Assembly (NCBI RefSeq): GCF_900187375.1
Contig: NZ_FYEW01000002.1
Location: 1,240,001-1,304,000, forward strand
From: Hymenobacter gelipurpurascens
GTDB taxonomy: Bacteria; Bacteroidota; Bacteroidia; Cytophagales; Hymenobacteraceae
Reading direction: 5' to 3'
DNA length: 64,000 nt
The notes beneath the pieces were generated by a model. It made no database searches, was not told where the DNA came from, and was given only the letters and a program-made list of their open reading frames with translations. A program made the position numbers and the translations under genes. How positions within the stretch are numbered: position 1 is the stretch's first letter; each line of letters begins with the position of its first letter. Below, piece by piece: positions 25,861 through 33,346 of this stretch.

Positions 25861-27525
25861 TTACTGCGGGCTTTCCATGGCCCCATACGTGGTGGGCACT
25901 TCTATATTGATGCTCTTGGGGAAAGCCAGGAAATGCGTGACCCGCGGAGGCTCGGGGCCGGCATGAAACTGCAGCACCTGGGCTTCTATGGCCAGGTCTT
26001 CCTTCGTGAAGCGGTGGTGCTGGCGCTGATGCTCGCCCCAGGTAGCCACATAGAAAAACTCCGTGATGCGCGTAGCATGCGCTACGTCCGTGAACACACC
26101 GGCCCGCAACGACCCATCGCGCAGGCGCAGGCGGGTGAGCTGCTGCGCCGCCAGATGGAAAGCCGGCTGATCGGGCAGCGCTACCTCATACTCAATCATG
26201 ACCACCACGGGCCCATCATCGGGGTCGATGCTGCCCTCTACGGTCGGCGTAGGCCAGTGGTCGGCGGGCTCCAGGTTGAGATTTTCGCCGGAGCGCATGG
26301 GGAAGGGCACAGCCAGCAGCATGCTCAGCAGCATCCAGGCGGCCGTGGCCAGCAGTGCCACCTGCAGCGTGGTGCGGTCAGCAAGCTCGCCCCACACCAC
26401 GCTCCCAAACGATAGCCCCGCCTGAAACACCAGCATATACACACTCACCACCCGCGCCTGCACCCACTTGGGCACGTTTAGCTGCACGGTGGTACTAAAG
26501 CTGGTCATGGTCATCAGCCAGGCGATACCCGTCAGAAACATCACCGGGTAGAGCCAGTACACCGATGGGGCCAGGGCCAGGGCCACATTGGTACCCACGA
26601 ATACCAAGGAGCCCAGGAGCACCCGCTGGTTGAAATTGAGGCGGTTGCCGGCGCGCCCCATCAGGAACGCCCCCGCAATAGCGCCCGCGCCCAGCCAGGA
26701 GAGCATGACGCCATAGGAGCCGGAGCTCAGGTGCAGCCGCCGCGCAATTACGACTGAAAGCAGGCCCCACATGGCGCTGGCCCCGAAGGAGAAGGCAAAC
26801 GTGCGAAATAGCACCGCATAAATGGCCGGCGAATACTGCACATAGCGCATGCCAGCCCGCAGGGCGCCCGTAAAGTTTTCGGCGGGGCCAGTAGGGGCAT
26901 CGGCCGTGCGTTGCCAGGCATAGATAACGGCAAACGTGCCCAGAAACGACACCGCATTAAGCAGAAATACCCACCCCGGCGAATAGTACGCTATGATGGC
27001 GCCCCCAATAGCCGGCCCGATAGCCCGCGCGATATTATTGCTAACCCCATTCAGGGTAATGGCCGAGCCCAGAATCTGGCGCGGCACCAGCTCCACCGTT
27101 ACAGTTTGCCACACGGGCGCATTGATGGCCGCCCCGATACCCAGCACAAAGGTGAGAGCCAGCACGCCAAACGCTGATATTTCGCCTAGCAGAGTGAGGC
27201 CGCCCAGCAGCAGCGCCACCACCGCCATAAACCCCTGCGTGAATAGCAGCAGCCGGCGCCGGTCAATGAGGTCGGCCATGGCGCCGGCGGGCATGCTCAG
27301 CAGGAAAGCCGGCAGACTGGTGGCCGTTTGCATGAGGGCTACCAGCAAAGCCGAAGTAGTAAGCGTGGTAACGAGCCATACGCCGGCCACATTCTGCATC
27401 CAGGTGCCAATATTCGATACCACGGAGGCAATCCAGATAGCCCGGAAGACAGAATAGGTGAAAGGCGACCACAGCGTAGGGCGGACTTCTGGAGTAGGTA
27501 CAGCAGGTGAAGGGGAGGAAACCAT
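25861..27525 (-). CDS. MFS transporter, enterobactin-exporter-like (MFS_3), with C-terminal ABM-like domain
   Basis: A 554-residue protein. Twelve hydrophobic segments fill about residues 15-410. The start PFTYSVFRAIWIASVVSNIGTW-like block and the PAGAMADLIDRRRLL signature loop fit the EntS-like MFS_3 family of proton-driven drug or siderophore exporters. The last 140 residues are soluble and resemble an antibiotic-biosynthesis-monooxygenase (dimeric alpha-beta barrel) domain, with YEVALPDQPAFHLAAQQL and VTHFLAFPKS. That fusion is regularly seen in this family. Substrate unknown. It stands alone. Confidence 0.88.
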   Translation of the reverse strand: MVSSPSPAVPTPEVRPTLWSPFTYSVFRAIWIASVVSNIGTWMQNVAGVWLVTTLTTSALLVALMQTATSLPAFLLSMPAGAMADLIDRRRLLLFTQGFMAVVALLLGGLTLLGEISAFGVLALTFVLGIGAAINAPVWQTVTVELVPRQILGSAITLNGVSNNIARAIGPAIGGAIIAYYSPGWVFLLNAVSFLGTFAVIYAWQRTADAPTGPAENFTGALRAGMRYVQYSPAIYAVLFRTFAFSFGASAMWGLLSVVIARRLHLSSGSYGVMLSWLGAGAIAGAFLMGRAGNRLNFNQRVLLGSLVFVGTNVALALAPSVYWLYPVMFLTGIAWLMTMTSFSTTVQLNVPKWVQARVVSVYMLVFQAGLSFGSVVWGELADRTTLQVALLATAAWMLLSMLLAVPFPMRSGENLNLEPADHWPTPTVEGSIDPDDGPVVVMIEYEVALPDQPAFHLAAQQLTRLRLRDGSLRAGVFTDVAHATRITEFFYVATWGEHQRQHHRFTKEDLAIEAQVLQFHAGPEPPRVTHFLAFPKSINIEVPTTYGAMESPQ

Positions 27526-27696
27526 AGCAGCGCGGAGAGCAGAAAACGGGGCGTTAGAGCTATAACACCTAAGCCCCCCAGAAAGCTGCGTACGGCGCTT
27601 AATCAGAAATAGGTATGGGCCCTGTCCTACTGAAATTCTGGTAACAGGCCCCGTCAGCTCAGTTGCGCCATATGCTATGAGGTAGCCTCAAACGGA

Positions 27697-27734
27697 CACC
27701 GCCGCACTCTCCGGTTAAGGAAAATGCGGCGGTG
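27697..27734 (-). terminator. Hairpin after the small basic protein gene
   Basis: CACCGCCGCA pairs with TGCGGCGGTG around an 18-nt loop just downstream of the minus-strand stop at 27753. A second stem with GGGCCCTGT / ACAGGCCCC lies at about 27618-27652. Confidence 0.5.
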
Positions 27735-27752
27735 CCGGGGAAGCAGCAACTG

Positions 27753-28061
27753 CTACTTGATGGTGCGTACGGGTTTGCCCACCTTAATGCTGGGGTGGCC
27801 CTGGGTAGCACGAGTAGCGCGCTTGCGCTTGGCTTTGCGATAGAGTTTCCAGCGACGAAAAACACCCAGCTTTTTGGGCTTGTGCCGGCTGTTGCCGCGG
27901 TATTTCTTGTAGTTGGGCCGGTGGCCGATGCGGCTGCTGATGCTGGCAGCCATTTCGGTGGTAGCTGTGGCAGCCGTTTCAGCTGCCGGAGAGGCCAGTG
28001 CTGCGGCAGGCTCTAGCAGCAGCATGAGGGCGCACAAGAACAGAAGTAGTATTTTGGACAT
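27753..28061 (-). CDS. Small basic secreted protein
   Basis: A 102-residue protein. Residues 1-23 form a signal peptide (MSKILLLFLCALMLLLEPAA). An Ala/Thr-rich stretch follows, then a strongly basic C-terminal half (KYRGNSRHKPKKLGVFRRWK). No domain is recognised. The pattern, signal plus Lys/Arg-rich tail, suggests binding to a polyanion such as DNA, LPS or the cell wall, but this is inference. Confidence 0.6.
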   Translation of the reverse strand: MSKILLLFLCALMLLLEPAAALASPAAETAATATTEMAASISSRIGHRPNYKKYRGNSRHKPKKLGVFRRWKLYRKAKRKRATRATQGHPSIKVGKPVRTIK

Positions 28062-28554
28062 AGGAAAGATATAAAAAAGTGAGATTCCTTTCGCTCAGAT
28101 CCTACCCTAGCTTCTCTTCTTCGATATAGGCATCCAGCAAGACGAAAATAAGACTTAAAAATTAGAAACGTTATAATATTGGAAAATAAATATAAAGACG
28201 ATATAGATTAGATAAAATTGTATTTATCATACAAAAAACACTGTAGCTACTGGGTTTTGCAGCAGGTAGATGGTCGTTAGTTTGGTTTGGAATAAGGCCG
28301 CTACCTTGCTGCCGTTGGGGCCAATAGGGCGGGCTGTACCATTGTTCTGCTTAGCACTGGCCTAGCCTCTTGCCATTTGCAGCAGTTTAGCGGTCTTCCC
28401 AGTCAGAGAAGCCCGGCATACGTACTCCTGGCAGGCTTCGCTATCCGGTCCACTCGTTGCCGGCTTCGGGGCAAAGCAGCAAAGTCTGCCTCCGGGAGTT
28501 GCTAGGTCACTCCCGCGCCTTGTTTCCTATCCTTATAACAACGTAGCTTTTTGC
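28062..28554. other. AT-rich spacer of 490 bp, no gene seen
   Basis: A markedly AT-rich block (about 28140-28240, with TATAATATTGGAAAATAAATA) lies between divergent genes. It may contain the promoters of both, but no TAnnTTTG match with a good -33 element was found. A GGCCTAG copy is near 28361. No coding frame is supported. Confidence 0.5.
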
Positions 28555-29190
28555 ATGCAACAGTCTTTCGACAGCGTAATATTCGACCTCGATGGCACCC
28601 TCTGGAATGCCTCCGAAGCCATTACCCAAGCTTTCCAAACCGCCAAAAACAGCGTAGACTACATAGAGCACGACATTACGCTGGAACAGGTGCAGGCCGT
28701 CACGGGCCAGCCCTACGGGGTGGTGTACGAGCGCCTGTTTCCGACTTTGCCCTCGGAGCGCCGCGAGGAGTTCCGGGCCCTGTGCGCCGTGCAGGAACTG
28801 ACGGCCGCCCAGGAAATTGGGGGCACGCTCTACCCTGGCCTGGAGGAAACCCTGCAGTATCTGCAGAAACACTATCGGCTGTTCATCGTTAGCAACTGCC
28901 AGCGTGGCTACGTGGAGGCCTTCTTCGAGAACAGCCAGCTAGGCCACTATTTCGAGGGACACCAGTGCTTTGGCACCAAGGGTTTACCTAAATCGGAGAA
29001 CATTCGGGAGGTGGTAGGCCAGTATGGTCTGCAAGCGCCCGTGTACATAGGTGATACCCGCGGCGACTATGAGGCCAGCCAGCAGAGCAACACGCCCTTC
29101 ATCTTTGCTACTTATGGTTTTGGTCAGGTAAGCCCCCAGGAAGCACCCCTTCGCATCAACCAGCTCGCTGACCTCCGCCAGCTACTGTAG
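28555..29190 (+). CDS. HAD-family hydrolase (phosphoglycolate-phosphatase-like)
   Basis: A 211-residue cytoplasmic HAD phosphatase. Motif I VIFDLDGTLWNAS, motif II FIVSNCQRGY, motif III lysine in TKGLPKSENI and motif IV VYIGDTRGDYEAS are all intact. The cap domain between residues 20 and 85 is of the helical PGP type. The substrate is probably a small phosphate ester. A spacer of about 140 bp separates it from the alpha/beta hydrolase downstream. Confidence 0.88.
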   Translation: MQQSFDSVIFDLDGTLWNASEAITQAFQTAKNSVDYIEHDITLEQVQAVTGQPYGVVYERLFPTLPSERREEFRALCAVQELTAAQEIGGTLYPGLEETLQYLQKHYRLFIVSNCQRGYVEAFFENSQLGHYFEGHQCFGTKGLPKSENIREVVGQYGLQAPVYIGDTRGDYEASQQSNTPFIFATYGFGQVSPQEAPLRINQLADLRQLL

Positions 29191-29328
29191 GCCTGTAAGT
29201 AGCGGCCGTTTTCCTGTGGTCTCAGAAGCCAACCCAGATTCTGTACCTCCTCTTAGGTGTGCAGGCCGTAAGCAGTACTCCATTCCTTGCTCCGGGCTGC
29301 GGCCACGGAGCGTTTTTGTGTAGAGCTT

Positions 29329-30261
29329 ATGAACGATATGCATTTTATCCGGCATGGCAGCGGCAAGCCGCTGCTATTGTTACACGGCATTGGGGGCAGC
29401 TGGCGCTCCTGGCAAACTATCATCGATGATTTGGCCAAAGAGCGTGAGGTTATTGCGGTAGATCTGCCGGGCTTCGGCGACACCCCGCCCCTGCCCGGCG
29501 ACGTTTCCATCAGCACCCTGGCCGATGCCGTAACTGAGTTCCTGCGCCACCACAACCTGCTCGGGATTGATGCTGTGGGTAGCTCCATGGGAGCCCGGCT
29601 GGTGCTGGAGCTGGCCCGGCGAGGCGGCGTGCTGGGGGCCGTAGTTTCCCTGGACCCCGGTGGGTTCTGGCGTGGCTGGGAGATTCCGGCGTTTTATTAC
29701 TCGGTGGCAGGATCCATTCGGCTGATACGGGCCTTGCAACCCCTGATGCCCGCTCTTACCGGCAATGTCATCAGCCGCAGTGTGCTGTTTGCGCAGTTTT
29801 CGGCCAAGCCCTGGCGGCTTTCGCAGAAAGCGACGCTCGATGAGGTGCGGACGTATGCCGCCTCGCCTTCCTTCGACGAACTCCTGTACAACCTGGCCTA
29901 CGGCGAAAAGCAGCAGGGGGCCCCGAAGGGCACTATCCGGGAGCCACTCGTTATCGGCTGGGGCCGCCAAGACCGCGTGTGCTTCCCGTATCAGGCCCAG
30001 CGCGCCCTAAAGCTCTTCCCCGATGCTCAGCTGTATTGGTTTGATGAGTGCGGCCACCTGCCGCAATGGGACCAGCCGCAGGAAACCGTTCAGCTGATTT
30101 TGCGCGCCATCAGCGGCCAGCAGATTCCCGAAAAGTTATCGGCCAGCCGCAGCCCACAACCCGCCCGGAGCCTGAACAAGGCGGCCGTAGTGGGTGGAGT
30201 GCTGGCGCTGCTGGCGGGCGGTGTATGGCTGGCTGCCAGGCAGTCGCGGCAAGTGGCCTAG
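29329..30261 (+). CDS. Alpha/beta hydrolase with C-terminal membrane helix
   Basis: From ATG 29329 (another ATG at 29338), a 310-residue protein. LLLLHGIGGSWRSW is the oxyanion region. GSSMG at 84-88 gives nucleophile Ser86; GWGRQDRVCFP holds the acid and the late DECGHLPQWDQP block holds the histidine. This is a complete triad of the haloalkane dehalogenase/epoxide hydrolase-like type. Unusually, the last 20 residues form a hydrophobic helix (VVGGVLALLAGGVWLAARQ) that could anchor it to the membrane. The substrate is unknown. Confidence 0.85.
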   Translation: MNDMHFIRHGSGKPLLLLHGIGGSWRSWQTIIDDLAKEREVIAVDLPGFGDTPPLPGDVSISTLADAVTEFLRHHNLLGIDAVGSSMGARLVLELARRGGVLGAVVSLDPGGFWRGWEIPAFYYSVAGSIRLIRALQPLMPALTGNVISRSVLFAQFSAKPWRLSQKATLDEVRTYAASPSFDELLYNLAYGEKQQGAPKGTIREPLVIGWGRQDRVCFPYQAQRALKLFPDAQLYWFDECGHLPQWDQPQETVQLILRAISGQQIPEKLSASRSPQPARSLNKAAVVGGVLALLAGGVWLAARQSRQVA

Positions 30262-30382
30262 GTGGCTGGCAGAGCTCGGAGGCCGAAGAAGTAGTGGCAC
30301 CTGCTGCCTTGGCTTTCCTGAGTTGCGGGGCTTCTGATGATCCCTAGGCCACCTCCTGCCCAGATTATGCGTAACTTACAGA

Positions 30383-30727
30383 ATGACTGAAGAATATTTG
30401 CGCGAATTAGGCTTTGAGACGTATGCCGACCCCAACGCTTTTGGCAAAGGAGTGGCCTACGAAACGGCTTGGCGCTACCGCCACACCCACGCCGCCCAGG
30501 ATGGCACCGTGCTCTACGCCGAGCACCCACTGAACATCCCGCGCTGCCGCCTCAGCACGCTGCCCGCTCCCCTCAACCAGGACGATGTGCTAGCCGATGT
30601 AGACCTGCACGACCGCGCCGCCCTCACAGCCGCCATAGACGGCTTCTTTGCCTCTCACCAAGGCATGGGGCCTGCGTTGAAGGCCAACGTTTCTTCCGCC
30701 TTCCGGCCCTTCCGCCGCCAGGAGTAG
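30383..30727 (+). CDS. Hypothetical protein
   Basis: A 114-residue soluble protein: MTEEYLRELGFETYADPNAF, then a strand pair (AWRYRHTHAAQDGTVLYAEHPLN), and a C-terminal helix ending SSAFRPFRRQE. I do not recognise the family. Codon use is normal. A strong terminator follows. It begins 120 bp after the alpha/beta hydrolase. Confidence 0.65.
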   Translation: MTEEYLRELGFETYADPNAFGKGVAYETAWRYRHTHAAQDGTVLYAEHPLNIPRCRLSTLPAPLNQDDVLADVDLHDRAALTAAIDGFFASHQGMGPALKANVSSAFRPFRRQE

Positions 30728-30752
30728 ACCACGAACCACTCTTCGTATGCAT

Positions 30753-30795
30753 AAACGAAAAGAGCGCGAGGATTATCCTCGCGCTCTTTTCGTTT
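30753..30795. terminator. Perfect 19-bp bidirectional terminator
   Basis: AAACGAAAAGAGCGCGAGG and its exact complement are separated by 5 nt, with T and A runs at the ends. It serves the convergent genes ending at 30727 and 30838. Confidence 0.9.
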
Positions 30796-30837
30796 ATTAA
30801 CTACTTGATAAACTACACTATAACTTCATAACGAGCA

Positions 30838-32244
30838 TTATTTGGTTGTAATAAGAACAGCGCCATTTTTACCTTTCTCACCATATTTGGCGGTAGCCTT
30901 TTCGGCATCAAGCACAAACACGCTTCGGACTTGGGCATCCTCTATTTTGGCAGCTTCGGGAGCTACTTCCTGGCCATCAACTATTAGCAATTTGCCTTGC
31001 AGGTTGCTGACTGACATCTTTTTACCCTTGGTTACATCGGACGCAATTTTTACCGCTTCCGGGTCAGCGGCTTTGTATACGATGTTGTATTTCGTGTTAA
31101 ATGCACGCAAGGCCTCCGAATTCTGGCCGGCTTTGGTGATAATGAGCATTACCCCCTTCTCCCCTACTGCGCCAAAGTCTTGCGTGAAAGCGTCCTCGTT
31201 GAAGCCCGGCATGAATTTGCGCCCCTTAATGACGTTCACGCTTTGGATATCGCTGGGGTTCATTTGATTCATGGCCGCGTAGGTACTCGTAACCCCATCT
31301 ATGAAATACAGGGCATTTTCAGCCATAGAAGCCGCCTGATTTTGGTTGGTATTGGCTGAAGCAGGCTCCGGCAGGTAGGCTTTCTCCGCGCAGCTCCAGA
31401 GCGTGAGGCCAGCGGCCAGGGGTAGCAGTAGCAGGTAACGGGCGGCTTGCACGCGGGTAGTACGGGGCTTGTTCATCATGGCGATACGGGTTTTGAGGAG
31501 GTGGAAATTGAAATGGCTGACGATAGAATTAGGCTGGGCCTGCACACTCTGGTGCAACAGGCTGTATTGATAAGACTTGTTGTCGAGCAGGCCCGATTGC
31601 AGCACACGGTAATCGGTATTGAACTCCAGGTTTTCGTGCAGCGCCTGGCGCAGGAGCCATATGCCGGGGTTGAACCAGTAGAATAGCAGGCTAACCTGGG
31701 CCAGGAGCACATCCAGCGTGTGCCACTCTCGCACGTGTACCTGCTCGTGGCACAGGATGGCAGGCAGTTCCCGGGCGGTATGTTGCGCGGGGTTCAGATA
31801 CACCGTCTGCCAGAAGGCAAAGGGCGCCACGGGGCCCGGAACCGCCCGGTAGGCCACCCCCTCAAACTCGGCGGGGCGCGAGGAACGGTGCAGGCGGTAG
31901 AGGGAAAGTAGCTGCAGGCCCAGCCGCACACCCAGGGCTGCTACCCCTATCCAGTAGGCCACTAGCAACCACTGGCCCAAGGCTGGCTCCGTGGTAGTGC
32001 CGGTGGCATTCAGGGCTATCCAGTTGGGCGTGTAGGCCAGTAGCTCGGCGGGTAGCGGGGCAGCCGGCGCAAACCAGCGCGCCACATCAACCAGCGGATA
32101 AAGCGGAGCGAACAGCAATGCAGCCAGTAGCACCACCCGGTTGAGGCCGTAGAACGTGAGGCGACGCAGGGCCAGATAATAGGTGACGCAGAACAGCAGC
32201 AGGGCGCCATTTACCTTCAGCAGATAGATCAGCAGCTCCGACAT
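30838..32244 (-). CDS. M56-family (BlaR1-like) membrane metallopeptidase with TonB-plug-like C-terminus
   Basis: A 468-residue membrane protein. Hydrophobic segments at about 5-25, 35-55, 90-112 and 175-200 surround the zinc motif HEQVH (166-170). A fifth segment is at about 268-283. M56 peptidases cleave their BlaI-type repressor when they sense a stress. The C-terminal 180 residues resemble TonB-receptor plug repeats (LYFIDGV, IQSVNVIKGRKF, VMLIITK), a fusion common in Bacteroidetes. This part of the gene is clearly less GC-rich than the peptidase part. It follows blaI by 2 bp, forming an operon. Confidence 0.9.
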   Translation of the reverse strand: MSELLIYLLKVNGALLLFCVTYYLALRRLTFYGLNRVVLLAALLFAPLYPLVDVARWFAPAAPLPAELLAYTPNWIALNATGTTTEPALGQWLLVAYWIGVAALGVRLGLQLLSLYRLHRSSRPAEFEGVAYRAVPGPVAPFAFWQTVYLNPAQHTARELPAILCHEQVHVREWHTLDVLLAQVSLLFYWFNPGIWLLRQALHENLEFNTDYRVLQSGLLDNKSYQYSLLHQSVQAQPNSIVSHFNFHLLKTRIAMMNKPRTTRVQAARYLLLLPLAAGLTLWSCAEKAYLPEPASANTNQNQAASMAENALYFIDGVTSTYAAMNQMNPSDIQSVNVIKGRKFMPGFNEDAFTQDFGAVGEKGVMLIITKAGQNSEALRAFNTKYNIVYKAADPEAVKIASDVTKGKKMSVSNLQGKLLIVDGQEVAPEAAKIEDAQVRSVFVLDAEKATAKYGEKGKNGAVLITTK

Positions 32245-32246
32245 GG

Positions 32247-32612
32247 CTATTCGGCTTTGCCTTCCTCAATCATGCGTACAATCTCCTTCAGCTCCTCAGC
32301 ACTGATTTTCTGGTCTTTGGCGAAGAAGGAAACCAGCTCTTTGTAGGAGTTGCGGAAGTAGTCGCCCACGAAGGTGCTCATGAAGCGCTTCCGGTATTCC
32401 TCGGCGGCAATCAGGGGCGTGAAGCGGAAGGTATTGCCGAGCTTCTCGCCCTGCAGGTAGCCCTTGCGCTCCAGGTTCCGGACCGTAGAGGCCAAGGTGG
32501 TATACGGTGGCCTAGGCTCGGGCAGCAGTTCCAGTACATCCTTTATAAAGCCACCTTCTAGTTGCCAGAAGGCGCGCATGGCTTCTTCTTCGGGTTGAGT
32601 AAGTCGTTCCAT
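32247..32612 (-). CDS. BlaI/MecI/CopY-family transcriptional repressor
   Basis: A 121-residue winged-helix repressor: MERLTQPEEEAMRAFWQLEG, the recognition region PPYTTLASTVRNLERKGYL, and the C-terminal dimerisation helices (FFAKDQKISAEELKEIVRMI). It would repress its own operon until cleaved by the M56 partner. The next gene (M56 peptidase) begins 2 bp after its stop. Two palindromic candidate operators lie just upstream of the start (32620-32655). What signal or resistance it controls is unknown; no beta-lactamase is in the window. Confidence 0.95.
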   Translation of the reverse strand: MERLTQPEEEAMRAFWQLEGGFIKDVLELLPEPRPPYTTLASTVRNLERKGYLQGEKLGNTFRFTPLIAAEEYRKRFMSTFVGDYFRNSYKELVSFFAKDQKISAEELKEIVRMIEEGKAE

Positions 32613-32619
32613 GTCAGTA

Positions 32620-32655
32620 ATTACGATTGTTTCGTAATACTACGAATATTTCGTA
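32620..32655 (-). promoter_or_regulatory. Two palindromic candidate BlaI operators
   Basis: ATTACGA-TTGTT-TCGTAAT (32620-32638) and TACGAA-TAT-TTCGTA (32641-32655) are adjacent palindromes sharing the half-site TACGA. They lie 8-43 bp upstream of the blaI start. BlaI/MecI sites are short TACA-type palindromes in this position; here the half-site is TACGA. Confidence 0.75.
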
Positions 32656-32698
32656 ATTAAGAAACAGCTTCCCCTAATTAATTTTTTAACAGGCACAA

Positions 32699-32733
32699 AA
32701 AAGGTGGCCTACACCATGCGTAGGCCACCTTTT
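32699..32733 (-). terminator. Terminator built from the GTGGCCTAC motif
   Basis: AAAAGGTGGCCTAC pairs exactly with GTAGGCCACCTTTT across a 7-nt loop. It terminates the gene ending at 32774. Both stem arms contain the window's iterated TAGGCC core. Confidence 0.85.
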
Positions 32734-32773
32734 TACAAGGAGGAGAAGAACATAAAGTTAATGCAGCGTAGCT

Positions 32774-33199
32774 CTACACAGTTGGGTGCAGGTGCTTGGT
32801 AAGCCACTGCACCGCCTCACCCTCATCTGTAAACTGATTAATGGAGCAATAGTCGCCGTGCGTATAGGGCAGGGCGGGCAGCGTTTCGTCGTCGGTGGTG
32901 TCTTCCAGCTGGGTTGGCGAGATGAGGTAAGCCAGATACACGTGCTGGCCCAGCCGGGTCCGGAGCATAGGATAGAAGTCGCGCACTAGCCAGTGCACGT
33001 CGCTGTTGTTGAGGTGTTCCCGGCGGCGCGAGTCAATCAGCCACAGGCACGTGGTGCAGCCCGAGGCAAATTCCAGCAGGCGATGATAGCCCGTGCGCAG
33101 CTCCGGCGACGAGGTAGTCCGCAGCCACCGGGCCGTCAGGATACTCAGGTCGGGCCGGTGCATTAGGTGCAAAAAGTCATTCAACGTAGTCTCTGACAT
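32774..33199 (-). CDS. SpoIIAA/STAS-like hypothetical protein, paralogue B
   Basis: A 141-residue soluble protein. Layout: LSILTARWLRTTSSPELRTG, a helix, CTTCLWLIDSRRREHLNN, a helix ending RDFYPMLRTRLG, QHVYLAYLISP, a polar loop, then NQFTDEGEAVQWLTKHL. The pattern W-x-R, WLxDxRRR, (D/E)F-P, RLG-x-x-YLAYL and the final (D/E)EG/REA-x-(Q/E)WL is shared with the protein at 46350 and, more weakly, 25354. The fold looks like SpoIIAA/STAS. Function unknown; the highly conserved RRR suggests a ligand or partner site. Confidence 0.7.
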   Translation of the reverse strand: MSETTLNDFLHLMHRPDLSILTARWLRTTSSPELRTGYHRLLEFASGCTTCLWLIDSRRREHLNNSDVHWLVRDFYPMLRTRLGQHVYLAYLISPTQLEDTTDDETLPALPYTHGDYCSINQFTDEGEAVQWLTKHLHPTV

Positions 33200-33254
33200 A
33201 GAACGAAGTTAAGCCAGTTTCCTCAGCAGCTCGCTCGCCCAAGAGCAAACGAAA

Positions 33255-33299
33255 ACTAGGCCTGTTACGCCCACCAAACGGGAGCGTTACAGGCCTAGT
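33255..33299 (-). terminator. Terminator of first M13 gene, built from CTAGGCCT
   Basis: ACTAGGCCTGTTACGC and GCGTTACAGGCCTAGT pair over 16 bp with one mismatch, 48 bp after the stop at 33347. A T-rich run follows on the minus strand. Confidence 0.7.
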
Positions 33300-33346
33300 A
33301 TTTCTGGAAATAGTCTACTGATTGCTCACAATTGGTACTGTTGAGC

